From: Ricordea florida
Lineage: Eukaryota; Cnidaria; Anthozoa; Corallimorpharia; Ricordeidae
Assembly: GCA_949710005.1 (NCBI GenBank)
Contig: OX453277.1
Coordinates: 5,795,729 to 5,859,728 of the forward strand
Direction of reading: 5' to 3'
Length of the DNA stretch: 64,000 nucleotides
Positions 1 through 10,257 of this stretch are shown one piece after another (position 1 is the first letter of the stretch; every line of letters starts with the position of its first letter). Under the pieces are notes generated by a model. The model saw nothing but the letters and a program-made list of their open reading frames with translations. It was not told the DNA's origin and made no database searches. The position numbers and the translations under genes are program-made.

Positions 1-894
1 GTAAATGGTAAACTTAACGACAGAGAAAATTGGCTTGAATGAACGTTTGGTTTCTGCTAGTGTCAAGGCAAACGCTAACTTTCTAAAATTTTATCCTCAT
101 TGAGAAAATCGACTTAAACGTATATTTCTACATTTCTTTGCGACAACAAGGATTCGCGGCAAGTACTCTCGTGCACGACGTATTTTGTACTGGATTTGTG
201 AAGAAGAAGTAAATTTAGTATTTTGCTTCCCGTGCAAATTAATGGTGAGCAAGAATTTTGACTGGATCAAAGCGAAGCAAAAATCGTATTTGCCATCCCT
301 GTAAATTCATCCTTTCAGGCAATAAATTTACGCTTTTTACTAGCATTTACTGCCCCTGTAACTGTGGATTTTTTCGTCACATTTGCCACTCCACGCAAAT
401 ACGTAGTGAACGATATTTTTCACCATCTTTGCTTCAAATGTAATTTCTGTGCAAATATAACGTTTGCGTAGTATTTGCTACTTGGTAAATACAAAGTGTT
501 GACCGCCTACGCTTTACTTACAAATGTGATGCAAAACTGGGGTTTGCATTGTGGGTAAATGTAATCAAAACGACGTGCAGCGGAATGTTTGCTACAATTG
601 TAAATTCATGTTTCGGTGCAGCAGATTTATCTATTTACCACATTTTTAGTTCATGTTAAATCTGATGCAAATGTGCAGTTTTTCTTCCCATTTGCTTTGG
701 ACTGTAAAGATTGAGTAAATGCGGTATTTACCATCTTTGCTTCGCGTGCAAATATTATCCAACGATGGAATTTGCCTCGGGGCAAATATAAACAAATCTG
801 TTCAAATGTGGTATTTACTTCATATTTGCATTGATTTTGCAGTTGTTGTAAATCCATTTTTTCGTGCAGTGCACGTTCCGTAAAACAAGCAAAA
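1..894. promoter_or_regulatory. 5' flank of the Ly6-type gene, dense in GCAAAT/ATTTGC words
   Basis: No coding exon is seen here. From about 230 to 860 the words GCAAAT, ATTTGC, GTAAAT and ATTTAC recur on both strands far more densely than elsewhere. They include two full octamers: ATGCAAAT near 664 and ATTTGCAT near 825. The cluster ends about 40 bases before the start codon at 895. It could be a POU/octamer-rich promoter region or simply a degenerate AT-rich repeat; the sequence alone does not decide. Confidence 0.25.
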
Positions 895-2678
895 ATGCTC
901 CGTGTACTGTTGGGTCTGACCATTCTGTTGGCACTCGCCTCTAACGGTAAGTTTGTGCTGCCTGGAGAAACAGGCTTATTTGTTTTTACGTTCGTAAAGG
1001 GGATTTTAAATGTTTGGGCGCGTTTTCGGTTAACAACTCTGTTGCATGTCGGAAGTCCCGGTTAGGAAAAGAAGAAGTCCTCTACGCAGTTTCGTATGTT
1101 CAGCTTTTGTTTTTTTCTTCTTTTTGGAAGTACTGTAGCTTTAACTTGTATACAAAACGATTTTTAGTTGTATGGCGTATTTCTTCCATACTTCTCGGGT
1201 CGAAAACGGAAAATTTGATCTCAATCACGTTATAACTTGAATCCCTTTTATGAACTATTCACTTACTGAACTTTCTTTTGATTTTCGTCCTTCTATATTT
1301 CACTTTCTTAAGGAAAAGTCACCGAACATTTTGTAGAGAGTTTTGTTCGACCGTCGTTGTCCACAGTTACTAAAGAGATCACGTGGAGGAAGGCATAGAT
1401 GCTTCGTCTCCAACTATGAGACACCTACTCCAGCTTTCTACGTAAATATTTCCGTAGCACATCAACGGATTGGGATGAGGGAAATGTTTCCCGATGGAAC
1501 TGAATTTTCCAAGTGTCGACTTAATGTAGGGAGCAAAACCAGTAGGAATAACGAGATTTGACAGTGTAAAGCCTCTTTCCTAGACGCGGGCACTTAGTCT
1601 GGTCCCGAAATATGAATATGAATCTCATAACGGAACCATTATGACAAACCCCTATTCGGTAGCAGACAACTGTGAAATTTAGCTCTCTTTCCAAATAAAA
1701 CATAATTTGTCAGTTTTCTATTTTAAGCATACAATCCCGCTGATTTCTTTCATTTTCTTTCAGTTTCATAAGGCAATGATAGTGCAGAAGAACCCCGCTA
1801 GAACGAACAAAACCTAAAAGCCCGGCATAATTACTGTGAAATATGTGGAAACGAAGCCCGCTATAAACAAATCTTCGTTATCATGAATATTTTGTCCGGT
1901 CGCTCGGAGCAGTCAGTAAAGACGAAAGATTTGAGCAGAAATCACAGCTTGCGTTATCTCGGTTTTGACAAATACGTTTACACTTACAGTTAACAGTATC
2001 AAATGAATAAAAAAATGTTCTTTACCTACAGTATTGAATTTTTGATAATTTTTATTAATTTACTTACCCCAGTATAGCGAATATTTGTGCTGCTAACAAG
2101 ACAATTCGTTTTAGTATCACCCAACTAGTGGACTATAATGCAAGTGCCGCAATCCGATTGGCTACGCTACTAGAGGACTATTAGTAATAGTCCTCGAGTA
2201 GCAAAATTCTTTCGTTTTATTCCCAAATAAATATTTCTTCAACTGGCATTTGCTAACTTTACTAATGCCTTTTCTGTCCCACTAGTTGGGTGATACTAAA
2301 ACAATTAGACCCTTCGCCCTTAAGGGCTACTTAAGGTCTAATTGTTAAATAGCGGGGTCTTCGAAGACCCCGCTATAACGAACAATTTCTTTGGTACCAT
2401 GGCACTTCCTTGTAGCGGCATTGAACTGTAATAATGTTAATAATCAGAAATGCCGTTCTTGTCTTGCCCTTCACCTCTAATCGACCACTTTTTCTCTGCA
2501 CCAGCGGTGGTCGCTTAAGAGAGACTGTAGTGTAGTAAATATTGTCCTGTTTTCGTTACCAGCTTACGCAATCAAGTGCTATCAGTGTGCCACAGAAGAG
2601 GGTCAGGACTGCGATAAGGACAATTTGGAGGCCAATAAAGATCAGGGGCACTACTATATAAGCGTATTTATAAGTTGA
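895..2678 (+). CDS. Ly6/uPAR-type secreted or GPI-anchored protein, first two exons, interrupted
   Basis: Exon 1 (895-946) encodes a 17-residue hydrophobic signal peptide starting MLRVLLGLTILLALA and ends at a GTAAGT donor in phase 1. Exon 2 starts at 2563 after TTTCGTTACCAG. It continues in frame with AIKCYQCATEEGQDCDK, the usual start of a Ly6/uPAR (LU, three-finger) domain: KCYQC plus a following Cys. The frame then runs into AT-rich foreign-looking sequence around 2655-2670 and meets TGA at 2676-2678, before the remaining LU cysteines. Family members are small disulfide-rich extracellular proteins, often GPI-anchored. The gene is either disrupted by an insertion or cut by a wrong assembly join. 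The 5' start and splice are convincing; the 3' part is missing. Confidence 0.6.
2108..2302. mobile_element. 195-bp MITE-like element with terminal inverted repeats
   Basis: The left end reads TTTTAGTATCACCCAACTAG and the right end is its reverse complement (about 24 bp each). The interior has a second hairpin around CTATTAGTAATAG. No coding capacity. The flanks resemble each other (CAATTCG / CAATTAG), a possible imperfect target-site duplication. Confidence 0.6.
2303..2382. repeat. Two adjacent hairpin palindromes
   Basis: CAATTAGACC pairs with GGTCTAATTG across a TTAAGGG core. It is followed by a palindrome centred on GGGGTCTTCGAAGACCCC. Both are typical of decayed foldback elements. Confidence 0.5.
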
Positions 2679-2867
2679 TTTTTAGGTTATTTTTAGATTT
2701 GACCTAAAATTAACAGAGATTTTTTAGCTTTGATTAAAAAGTTACAAAAAGTTAAAAATCGAAAAAAGTATCCAAGAATTTATCAGAAAATTAAACAGAG
2801 ATTTTTACTAAGAAAGAAAAAAAATTTTTTGAAAAAAGGTTTAAATAAATAAAAAATATTAATTAAA

Positions 2868-3464
2868 ATGGATCAATTAAATAATTTATATTTTTTCAAA
2901 TTAAAACTAATTGCTAGTGAGTTAAAAATTAAAGGAAGATCAAAAATGCGTAAAAAAGATTTTATCAACGAATTTAAAAAATTTAAAGAGGAGGAAATTA
3001 TTAATTTAATTGAAAAAGTTTCTACAACTAAATCTTGTATTTGTGAACATGATATGCTTAAAAGTTTTTGTAAAGATTGTGGGGGTTCAAAAATATGCAT
3101 TCATGGAAAAGTAAAATATCATTGTAAAAATTGCAAAGGGTCGCAAATATGTGAGCATGATAGACAGAAAGCGCATTGTAAAGAATGTGGAATGGTTAAA
3201 TTATGTATACATAATAAAAAGAAAGCATATTGTAAAGATTGCGATGGAACTCAAATATGCGCTCATGGAAGACAAAAATTTTTTTGTAAATTATGTGATG
3301 GTTCTCAAATATGCATTCATGGAAGAAATAAAGCATACTGTAAAGAATGTGGCGGCTCGCAAATATGTGTACACGATAGACAGAAAGGTCATTGTAAAGA
3401 ATGCGGCGGATCACAAATATGTGAACATGAAAATAATAAATCAATTTGTAAAAAATGTATTTAA
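2868..3464 (+). CDS. Cys/His-repeat protein with Rho-N/SAP-like N-terminus (giant-virus-like)
   Basis: 198 aa, ATG start, no intron. Residues about 10-40 form a Rho-N/SAP-like helix-turn-helix (IASELKIKGRSKMRKKDF), a module often found at the start of proteins in large DNA viruses and thought to bind nucleic acid. From about residue 55 to the end come roughly eight tandem 18-residue units of the pattern C-x2-C-x5-C-x-H-x6, for example CKECGGSQICEHDRQKAH. The spacing suggests repeated small zinc-binding knuckles. Such repeat proteins are known mostly from Mimiviridae-type viruses and some protists; their function is unknown. A short AT-rich spacer leads to the next ORF, as in viral gene clusters. 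Nothing else in the window uses codons this way except the next ORF. Confidence 0.7.
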   Translation: MDQLNNLYFFKLKLIASELKIKGRSKMRKKDFINEFKKFKEEEIINLIEKVSTTKSCICEHDMLKSFCKDCGGSKICIHGKVKYHCKNCKGSQICEHDRQKAHCKECGMVKLCIHNKKKAYCKDCDGTQICAHGRQKFFCKLCDGSQICIHGRNKAYCKECGGSQICVHDRQKGHCKECGGSQICEHENNKSICKKCI

Positions 3465-3509
3465 TAAAAAATTAATAAATAAAAAATATAAAATAAAAAA
3501 AAATAAAAG

Positions 3510-4091
3510 ATGGAATACGATTTAATTAAATTAGAATATTTAAACGAAGAAAAACTAAATTTTTATGATTTTATAGAGTCAATAAAAGAAAAATTGTTAA
3601 AAAATATTATGAAAAATCGTTGTTTTTTAAAAGTAGATTGGTTAAAAGACTCTTTTTTAGAATCAGAAAAATATATTCATTTTTTTGTTCTTTGTAATAG
3701 TAAAAATGATGATATTTATTATTATAAATGTATGATTTATAGAGCTGATATAGATTTTGGCGTTGATGGAATATCCACAGTAAATTTTTGTAAAAAAATA
3801 TTAGATTATGATAATGAAGATAATAAAGATAAATTAATAAAGTGTTTTTCACAGTATGGAGGAGAATTTCAACTTTTTCATGAGAAGGAATGTAATATTA
3901 ATACTTTTGATGAAATTTTTATTATTAAAAAAATTAGTGTTTTAATGTATAAAAATTTATACAAAGAATCACATAAAAAGAAATTTTTTAAAAATTTAGA
4001 TAAAGAAATAAAAGAAGCAGTATGGGATCCTAATTGGTATCTTGATTTTGAAGAATTAAGGGATTTGAAAGAAAGATGGAGTATTAATTAA
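3510..4091 (+). CDS. Hypothetical AT-rich virus-like protein
   Basis: 193 aa, ATG start, no intron, ending 4 bases before the N gap. It follows the Cys/His-repeat ORF by 45 bases and shares its extreme A/T codon use and Lys/Asn/Ile/Phe-rich composition. I do not recognise the family. Visible features are aromatic-rich mid-section segments (for example DDIYYYKCMIY near residues 67-77), a possible folded core around DIDFGVDGIS, and a charged C-terminus with WDPNWYLDFEELRDLKERW. No membrane segment, signal peptide or Cys cluster. Uniform length and codon use suggest a real gene of the same foreign island rather than a chance ORF. Confidence 0.55.
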   Translation: MEYDLIKLEYLNEEKLNFYDFIESIKEKLLKNIMKNRCFLKVDWLKDSFLESEKYIHFFVLCNSKNDDIYYYKCMIYRADIDFGVDGISTVNFCKKILDYDNEDNKDKLIKCFSQYGGEFQLFHEKECNINTFDEIFIIKKISVLMYKNLYKESHKKKFFKNLDKEIKEAVWDPNWYLDFEELRDLKERWSIN

Positions 4092-4095
4092 AAAA

Positions 4096-4295
4096 NNNNN
4101 NNNNNNNNNNNNNNNNNNNNNNNNNNNNNNNNNNNNNNNNNNNNNNNNNNNNNNNNNNNNNNNNNNNNNNNNNNNNNNNNNNNNNNNNNNNNNNNNNNNN
4201 NNNNNNNNNNNNNNNNNNNNNNNNNNNNNNNNNNNNNNNNNNNNNNNNNNNNNNNNNNNNNNNNNNNNNNNNNNNNNNNNNNNNNNNNNNNNNNN
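4096..4295. other. Assembly gap of exactly 200 N
   Basis: Exactly 200 N, a size often used for gaps of unknown length. By comparison with copy B (39873 onward), the sequence after the gap begins inside an intron of a receptor gene. The gap therefore hides at least the collagen exon and first Ig exon of gene A1. Linkage of the Ly6/AT-rich contig to the receptor contig is not proven by sequence. Confidence 0.95.
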
Positions 4296-4708
4296 ATGCA
4301 TCTGGGGCAATGCATCCAGGGCAATGTCTACTGTCCAATGCTTTCGTCTTGAAAATTTCAAGAGTCGAAACGGGAGCTCATTCTGTCTGAGCCTGAGCTT
4401 CTATCACTTTCTTGGACTCAAAGGTTTCTCGTCTCGTGGCGCATGCGTTACTTGCTATTCTTCTTCAATCGGGAATGGACATTGTTGAACTATTGCCAAC
4501 AAGTTAAAAATCCCTTAACTGTTTGATGCTAATTATAATTAACAACTTATAATTAATTGGATGAGTGGCGCAAATTAATCTGCAAGTATCGCATAATGCT
4601 TCTATCCTTTAAATTTCAACAATGCAAATGGTAACTCAGTTTGTATCGAGTGTAACAACTTGTTGCCCTAAAAGCTGAACATAACAGCGACAAAAATAAA
4701 AGGGACAA

Positions 4709-4783
4709 ACTGTCCGCTGTAGTTGTGATATAAACTGTCCGCTATAGTTGTGAGACAAACTGTCCTATGTAGTTGTGCTATGT
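4709..4783 (+). repeat. 25-bp tandem repeat, 3 units (copy A)
   Basis: Unit approximately GACAAACTGTCCTATGTAGT plus TGTGA. Copy B has about 8 units at the same place (40293-40497). Confidence 0.7.
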
Positions 4784-4872
4784 CAGGAACTTTATCTCGT
4801 GTCTTTTTACTCCGGTCAGGATAAACGAGTAACAATGATCTAGACAGGCTGACGATGGACTAACAGGCTAAC

Positions 4873-5270
4873 CGGCGCCCGGCTAGCTCAGGTGGCAGAG
4901 CGCCGGCCTGTCGAGCGGGAGGTCGTGAGTTCAAACCTCCGCCGGACCAACACTGAAGGTCTTAACAAAATTACTGAGGAGAATGTGCTGCCCTTGTTAT
5001 GACATCTGCAAATGGTTAGACATTCTAGTCTTCTCGGATAAGGACGAAAACTGTAGACCCTGTTTCACAGCACTGTTCTTGTGGGACGTTAAAGATCCTA
5101 CAACACTGTTCGAAAAGAGTAGGGGACGTAAACCCCGGTGGTGCCGGTGGTCGACCTTTGTAAAGTTTGATTGTAATTAATTAATTAATTAATAAATAGA
5201 ATTGATGTAAGGCGCCTTTGAACATATCCATATGAAAAAGAGCTCTATACAAATTCGTTATCATAATCTA
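4873..5270 (+). mobile_element. tRNA-derived SINE, family 1 (copy A)
   Basis: The 5' head has RNA polymerase III A- and B-box-like sequence (TAGCTCAGGTGGCAGAGC and GAGTTCAAACC), followed by a unique body and a tail with GCGCCTTTGAACATATCCAT. The tail ends in degenerate ATT/ATC. The acceptor arms do not pair, so this is a SINE head and not a tRNA gene. It is shorter than the copy at 51342 and is orthologous to the one at 40593. Confidence 0.8.
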
Positions 5271-5405
5271 TCTTCATGGTTCTAAGAAACCTGATAAACC
5301 GTTATGCATGCGAAACAGTGTGATGTCGTTGTCCCTTTATGGTTAGATCATCCAGTATTGCATGCACTGCGTGCCTATGATGCTGTGATGTTGTTTTTAT
5401 TTAAG

Positions 5406-8111
5406 CACAGCCCACCTTTACGATTGTACCTGAACCAACCATCACTGCCTTCACTGAACAAGTAACTGAACTGAAATGTGCCGTGGAGGGCTTCCCAACT
5501 CCTAAGGTCGAATGGCGCCGCCAGGGAAACAAGGACCTACCCTTTGGAAGACATTATATTCGCAATAACAACTTGTTCTTAACAAATCCGATCAAAGAAG
5601 ACGAAGATATTTACATGTGTCATGCGTCAACTCCCGCTGGCTCTGTGATGGGAGGCACCACGGTCACCGTAGAAACCTACCGTGAGTTGGCCCTTAAACT
5701 ACTAACATTTTTTGACAGGTCATTAAAGACATGCCGTATGGTGATTCTTTGGAAAACCATGGTTGCCAAGCATTACTGTACTATAGTATTGTTTAGTCCA
5801 CTAAAAATAAGGATTTACATTTTCTTATCTGTGAATCAACTTATGCGTTTTTGAAAAACCAGTGAACTATACGCTGTGGATCTAATGCAGTATGGCCATT
5901 GTTTGGTAATCTTCGCTGTAGTGCTTTTATCGTTTCTTTTACTTCACAGTGTGGTTGTAACTATTTCATTTGCGGATCAAAGCATGCAGTGTTACTGACC
6001 ATTCGTTGTCATGCTGCGAAGGCCACCGAAACATGGAAGTTTTGTTATTGTGCGCCGGATTTTTAAAGCTGCTCATAGAATGGTTTATGTTTAATGCTAG
6101 GTATAAATAAATGCAACCAATATAGCAATACGAAACCAAAACTTTCGCGAAATTGTGAACCCTAGACGGACACGCACACACACACACACAAACACACACA
6201 CAAAAACAAAATAAACAGAACAAAACAAAACAAAAAAAATATCAGTTTTGACCGAACCTTTACAACGAAGTAAATTTGGTTCTTCTTTTGCTATTTGCTT
6301 AGAGCCAGTGGAAGTGAGAATAATTCCTCCCAGCATTGTGACGATTAAAGACTTTGATAAGCCCGTTCGTGTCAACTGCTCAGCCCGCGGAAATCCTCAG
6401 CCGAACATCACGTGGTACAAGGATGGCGTTGCCATGCCAACAAGGTCTTACGTGTTTGGTGATCAGGTGATTGGTGAATTAAACTTGGAGCGACTGCGAC
6501 CTCGTGATCAAGGCGAATACAATTGTGTTGGAATTACTGCTGTTCGACCTGAGCCCTTTTCATATACCACAAAGATACGTGAGTTGACATAACGGGTTGG
6601 TAAAATTGTAAAACTTATTAGAAGACATAATAGTTTGCTGTAAGGTAAGAGAGGAGGAGAACAAAGAAGGAGAACCGGCTGGAAGGTAAACAAGGAAAGG
6701 AGGAAACAGGTAGGTAGACGAGAGTCGAAAAAATAGGAAGGTTCGAGAGGAAGGAAGAGGGGGAGGGAAGAGATGAGGATAAGAAAGGGGAAGGTCAGAG
6801 AAGACAGTGTAGAGTGGAATACAGGGGTGGGGCAGAGGGGAGACGAGAAGAAAGCAAAATTAACGGTGGAGGTAAGGATAGTTGGAAGGTAGGTGATCAT
6901 AGCATACAAGCAATTTAATAAAGGAGACCTAGAAGCACCACAGTAACAGATGCTTTTTTTGTAGAACTCAAGAAATGTCGTGAGCTACACGACCCTGTTG
7001 ACGGCTATAAAATAAGTGAAACCGATGCAGTGGCTGGAAGTATCGTTCGATTCGCTTGCAATCCAGGCTGTATGTTATACGGGTCGTCGGCTAGGGTGTG
7101 TGGCAAAGACGGGCGATGGAGTGGGACACAGCCTTACTGTAAGTACTAGTGATGCTTATAAAATGCTTGTAACTGCTCCATAACTGTACAAAACATATAA
7201 AGATTGAGATAGATTTATCTTAGTTGGTAAAAAAAAATTCAGGTTGTTAGCGTCAAAAACGGAAATTCAAAATTTGTATAGAAATTTATTTAGGTGACCT
7301 TGGTTAGGGACGGACCATTAGAAAAGTGATTGGGGGGGGGGGGGAGAAACCAAAAAAAAATCATGCAAGGGAAAATGCCAAGAAAAAAAATTCATGCAAA
7401 GAAGAAGGTAAAAAAACATTAATGCAGAAGGAAGGTCCAATTGTCACTTTTTCACACGTAGTAAAAAAAATTCGTGCAGAGGGGTTCACCTGAAAAGAAA
7501 AATTCCTGCACAAGCAGTGAGCGAAAAAAAACAGTCGTGCAAGCTGAAAATTCCCCACCCCCCCCCCCCCCCCCCCCATCACTTTTCTAATGGTCCGTCC
7601 CTTAGAGTAGTCGCACTATAAGTTTTTATCTTGGCAGTTATTATTAGAACTTTTTCACTTGAATTTCACTGAAGTGATTCCGTTGCTAGGTTACAATGTG
7701 GGACTAGTGGCGTACGAGTGTCAGCATTATCGTCTTCTTACTGAGCATGACAGAAACCTCATGAGCGGTCATCTGCTGGGAAAATGTGATAACAACCTGG
7801 CGGAGGGCTGGTATCGATTTTCGGGTTCTGCGGGTGTTCAAATGCCAAACCGTTGCCAAGGCTCCGGCAGATGTAATACCCAGTACCCCGGATGGTTGTT
7901 TGGTATGCATCCATATAAGGATGATGGTTGCGTTGAACGACGAGTTTGTTTTGGAAATTACCTTTCAGGCTGTTGTCAATATCAGAAGAAAATCTTGGTG
8001 CGAAACTGTGGTACATTTTACGTGTACAAACTGGGACCAACTCCAGGGTGTAATTTCCGCTATTGTGGGAAAAATGCACCACTGCCAACTACAATGGATG
8101 GTTTACTTTAA
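5406..8111 (+). CDS. Receptor gene A1: Ig-Ig-sushi-D8C exons (5' end in the gap)
   Basis: Exons: Ig 5406-5681, Ig 6303-6578, sushi/CCP 6965-7138, D8C 7690-8111 (stop TAA 8109-8111). All junctions are phase 1 with GT/AG borders. The Ig exons carry the B- and F-strand cysteines (LKCAVEG...[17 protein letters not shown]...GEYNCVG) and the W of TWYKDG. The sushi exon ends one base into its last Cys codon, and the D8C exon supplies GT, closing the domain. The D8C domain (eight conserved cysteines, as in uromodulin, GP2 and OIT3) contains YPGWLFGMHP, VCFGNYLSGCC and VRNCGTFYVYKL, and the protein ends just after it. By comparison with B1/B2, the missing upstream part should encode a signal anchor, collagen repeats and a first Ig domain. 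Predicted role: extracellular adhesion or recognition. All visible exons are open. Confidence 0.8.
6170..6235 (+). repeat. (CA)n / CAAAA-rich simple repeat
   Basis: CACA run then AAACAAAAC-type repeats in the A1 intron. The same run occurs at about 41874-41940 in copy B with a slightly different length. Confidence 0.8.
6630..6865 (+). repeat. Purine-rich (GA/GGA) tract with strand asymmetry
   Basis: About 230 bases almost free of pyrimidine runs on the plus strand (AGGAGAACC, GGAAAGGAGGAAA). Such homopurine tracts can form triplex DNA. Conserved at 42375-42620 in copy B. Confidence 0.6.
7307..7601. mobile_element. MITE with poly-G/poly-C subterminal tracts (copy A)
   Basis: Termini GGGACGGACCATTAGAAAAG and its reverse complement, each followed inward by a G or C run. 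TTA on both outer sides is a likely 3-bp target-site duplication. The copy-B counterpart (43004-43136) has a 160-bp smaller interior. Confidence 0.75.
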
Positions 8112-8269
8112 CTTGTGTTGTCGTTGCTTTCTTCACTTTATCTTATATGCTCTCTTTATGGAATAGAGCACTTATTATCCTTACGTTTGTTTGTTAAAAG
8201 TTTTCCTTCACAGCAGCCTCGAAATAGATCGTTTATGAGGTTTTCAACTTTAGTAGATTTATTGTGTGG

Positions 8270-8515
8270 TTTTCTATATTTTGCGTGGTTTTCTATATTT
8301 TTATCTTTTTTTAGATTTATTTTGTGGTTTTCCATATTTTGCGTGGTTTTCTGTATTTTTATCTTTTTTTAGATTAATTGTTTGGTTTTCTATATTTTGC
8401 GTAGTTTTCTGTATTTTTATCTTTTTTTAGATTTATTGTGTGGTTTTCTATATTTTGCGTGGTTTTTTATATTTTTATATTTTTTAGACTTATTGTGTGG
8501 TTTTCTATATTAAGG
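8270..8515 (+). repeat. TTTTGCGTGGTTTTCTATAT minisatellite (copy A)
   Basis: About four to five imperfect copies of a unit of roughly 60 bases just 3' of the A1 stop codon. Copy B retains fewer units (43780-43930). Confidence 0.7.
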
Positions 8516-8918
8516 TTTTTCTTTACTGAGTCATTTTTAATTTACTGCATTCGTTCAACATGATAATTAGAGTTGGACGATTATAATAATTGTGGAGGTT
8601 TAAGTTTTTTTTCTCAGCGTCAGGAAAAAAACATTGCATTTAATTAACTTTTTATTCGCTCCTCCTTCGAACGTTTTAAACCTGTTTGAATCAGCCTCGC
8701 AATCTGAAATTAAATGGATTTATTGTCACTAATCGAAAGTTATTTCGTGATTGCCTCGGTGGTGAACTGATGATAGGTCACGTGGTTTGTGTCCAGCGCT
8801 TGATACTGGTGACGACATGTAGTGGCAGATTAAATACCTTAGTCCAGACATATTATTTCATCTGATATCTATTTACTTTGTCTTGGATATTAATTTCGTG
8901 GCCGCCAGCATCTGTTAT
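8516..8918. other. A-specific intergenic sequence before the foldback element
   Basis: Absent from copy B. Its last 70 bases (8862-8914) repeat the sequence found at 16275-16325 just before gene A2, so the A insertion includes a local duplication of the A2 upstream region. No exon seen. Confidence 0.5.
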
Positions 8919-8957
8919 CTACGGAAGCTTTAAAGGGACATGTATAAAATTCTTGAG

Positions 8958-9535
8958 TTCGAGTTGTTAAGTACGAGTTGTTGAGTACGAGTTCGAGTTG
9001 TTAAGTACGAGTTGTGAAGTGCGAGTTGTTAAGTACGAGTTGTTAAATACGAGTTCGAGTTGTTAAGTACGAGTTGTGAAGTGCGAGTTGTTAAGTACGA
9101 GTTGTTAAATACGAGTTCGAGTTGTTAAGTACGAGTTGTTAAGTGCGAGTTGTTAAGTACGAGTTGTTAAGTGCGAGTTGTTAAGTACGAGTTGTTAAGT
9201 GCGAGTTGTTAAGTACGAGTTGTTAAGTACGAGTTGTTAAATACGAGTTCGAGTTGCTAAGTACGAGTTGTTAAGTGCGAGTTGTTAAATACGAGTTGTT
9301 AAATACGAGTTCGAGTTGCTAAGTACGAGTTGTTAAGTACGAGTTGTTAAGTGCGAGTTGCTAAGTACGAGTTGTTAAGTACGAGTTGTTAAGTGCGAGT
9401 TGCTAAGTACGAGTTGTTAAGTACGAGTTGTTGAGTACGAGTTCGAGTTGTTAAGTACGAGTTGTTAAGTGCGAGTTGTTAAGTGCGAGTTGTTAAGTAC
9501 GAGTTCGAGTTGTTGAGTACGAGTTTGAGTTGAAT
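8958..9535 (+). repeat. GTTGTTAAGTACGA minisatellite, left inverted terminus
   Basis: About 40 units of a 14-bp repeat (GAGTTGTTAAGTAC), with GAGTTC spacers marking longer periods. The reverse-complement arrays at 10258-10590 and 14955-15150 form the other arm. Confidence 0.9.
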
Positions 9536-10257
9536 CAGCGGTACTAAAGTGAAAGTATCGCGGGAGCAAAATCTGTCCAGTGACTTTTAAACGATTTGTA
9601 CTGACAAAGATGTGCTGCGGAGAAGGCCCAGTTGCAGCAACTGTTGGTGTATTATTTAATTTCTACTTTTTCATTACACTGAGGTTGTCAAGGGTGTTTT
9701 GCCTCCCTATGTTCCATTAGTAGACGGAAATATGGAACACGCAGCACGTATCCTTTACATTTAAATTGCTGACGAGTCATGAATCTCGTTTTATACCACG
9801 CAACTGGACCGAAATCGAGCTGTTTCATTTCGATTAATTTAACTTGCATTGTAATAAAGATCCTTGGACTAAAAATAATAATTAGGTATGATTGACCATG
9901 TTTCGCGAAGTTTTCCCAGTTACTAGTGCAAGTTATTCCTTTATATAACATATGGTTGTTTTTATTCTCTTGCGGTGGTTCGCTAAGCTTAATAGCCACG
10001 GAAAATATTTCATTTGTAAATAAAAACAATAACAATACCAAAAGTCCTGGAGAAAATCGCAAGGATTCGTCAAGTCCAGCTGCTGTTTGCTTGAAAGAAA
10101 CGGTTATTGTTGAATGTGAACCGGCGCAACCGAATCTGGCGCTAAAATGCCTAAATAAAGCAGAACCATAGCTCCCTCCTCGCATGCAAAGACTTCTTTG
10201 GGGTTTGAAACAGATTTTTCTCCCGCGATACTTTCACTTTGATACCACTGATTCAAC

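Larger units (their letters stand above)
947..2562 (+). other. Intron 1 of the Ly6-type gene
   Basis: No exon is supported in this 1.6-kb interval. It contains a short inverted-repeat element (2108-2302), palindromes just after it (2303-2382), and two copies of an ACCCCGCTA-AACGAACAA motif near 1793 and 2372, which suggest an older decayed element between them. Confidence 0.5.
2655..4095 (+). mobile_element. AT-rich virus-like island (giant-virus or Polinton-like), truncated by the scaffold gap
   Basis: Base composition drops abruptly to roughly a quarter G+C or less. Two closely spaced intron-free ORFs on the same strand are separated by 45 bases of nearly pure A/T. Codons are strongly A/T-ending. 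The first ORF has a Rho-N/SAP-like N-terminus and Cys/His repeats known mainly from large DNA viruses. The left edge lies inside an LU-domain exon; the right edge is a 200-N gap. It may be an integrated viral element or a contaminant contig wrongly joined to the coral locus. Confidence 0.5.

Noticed and set aside
5966-6375. Minus-strand Cys/Val-rich ORFs near 6.2 kb
   Set aside because: They read through the (CA)n repeat and antisense of the Ig exon; not genes.
7638-7689. Earlier acceptors for the A1 D8C exon (7637, 7647)
   Set aside because: With the sushi exon's phase, the acceptor at 7647 gives TAA and the one at 7637 gives the wrong phase. The acceptor at 7689 restores the sushi Cys and matches the A2/B2 pattern.
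8958-9535. Telomere- or satellite-type array
   Set aside because: The 14-bp units occur only as inward-pointing arms of one foldback element with a target-site duplication.
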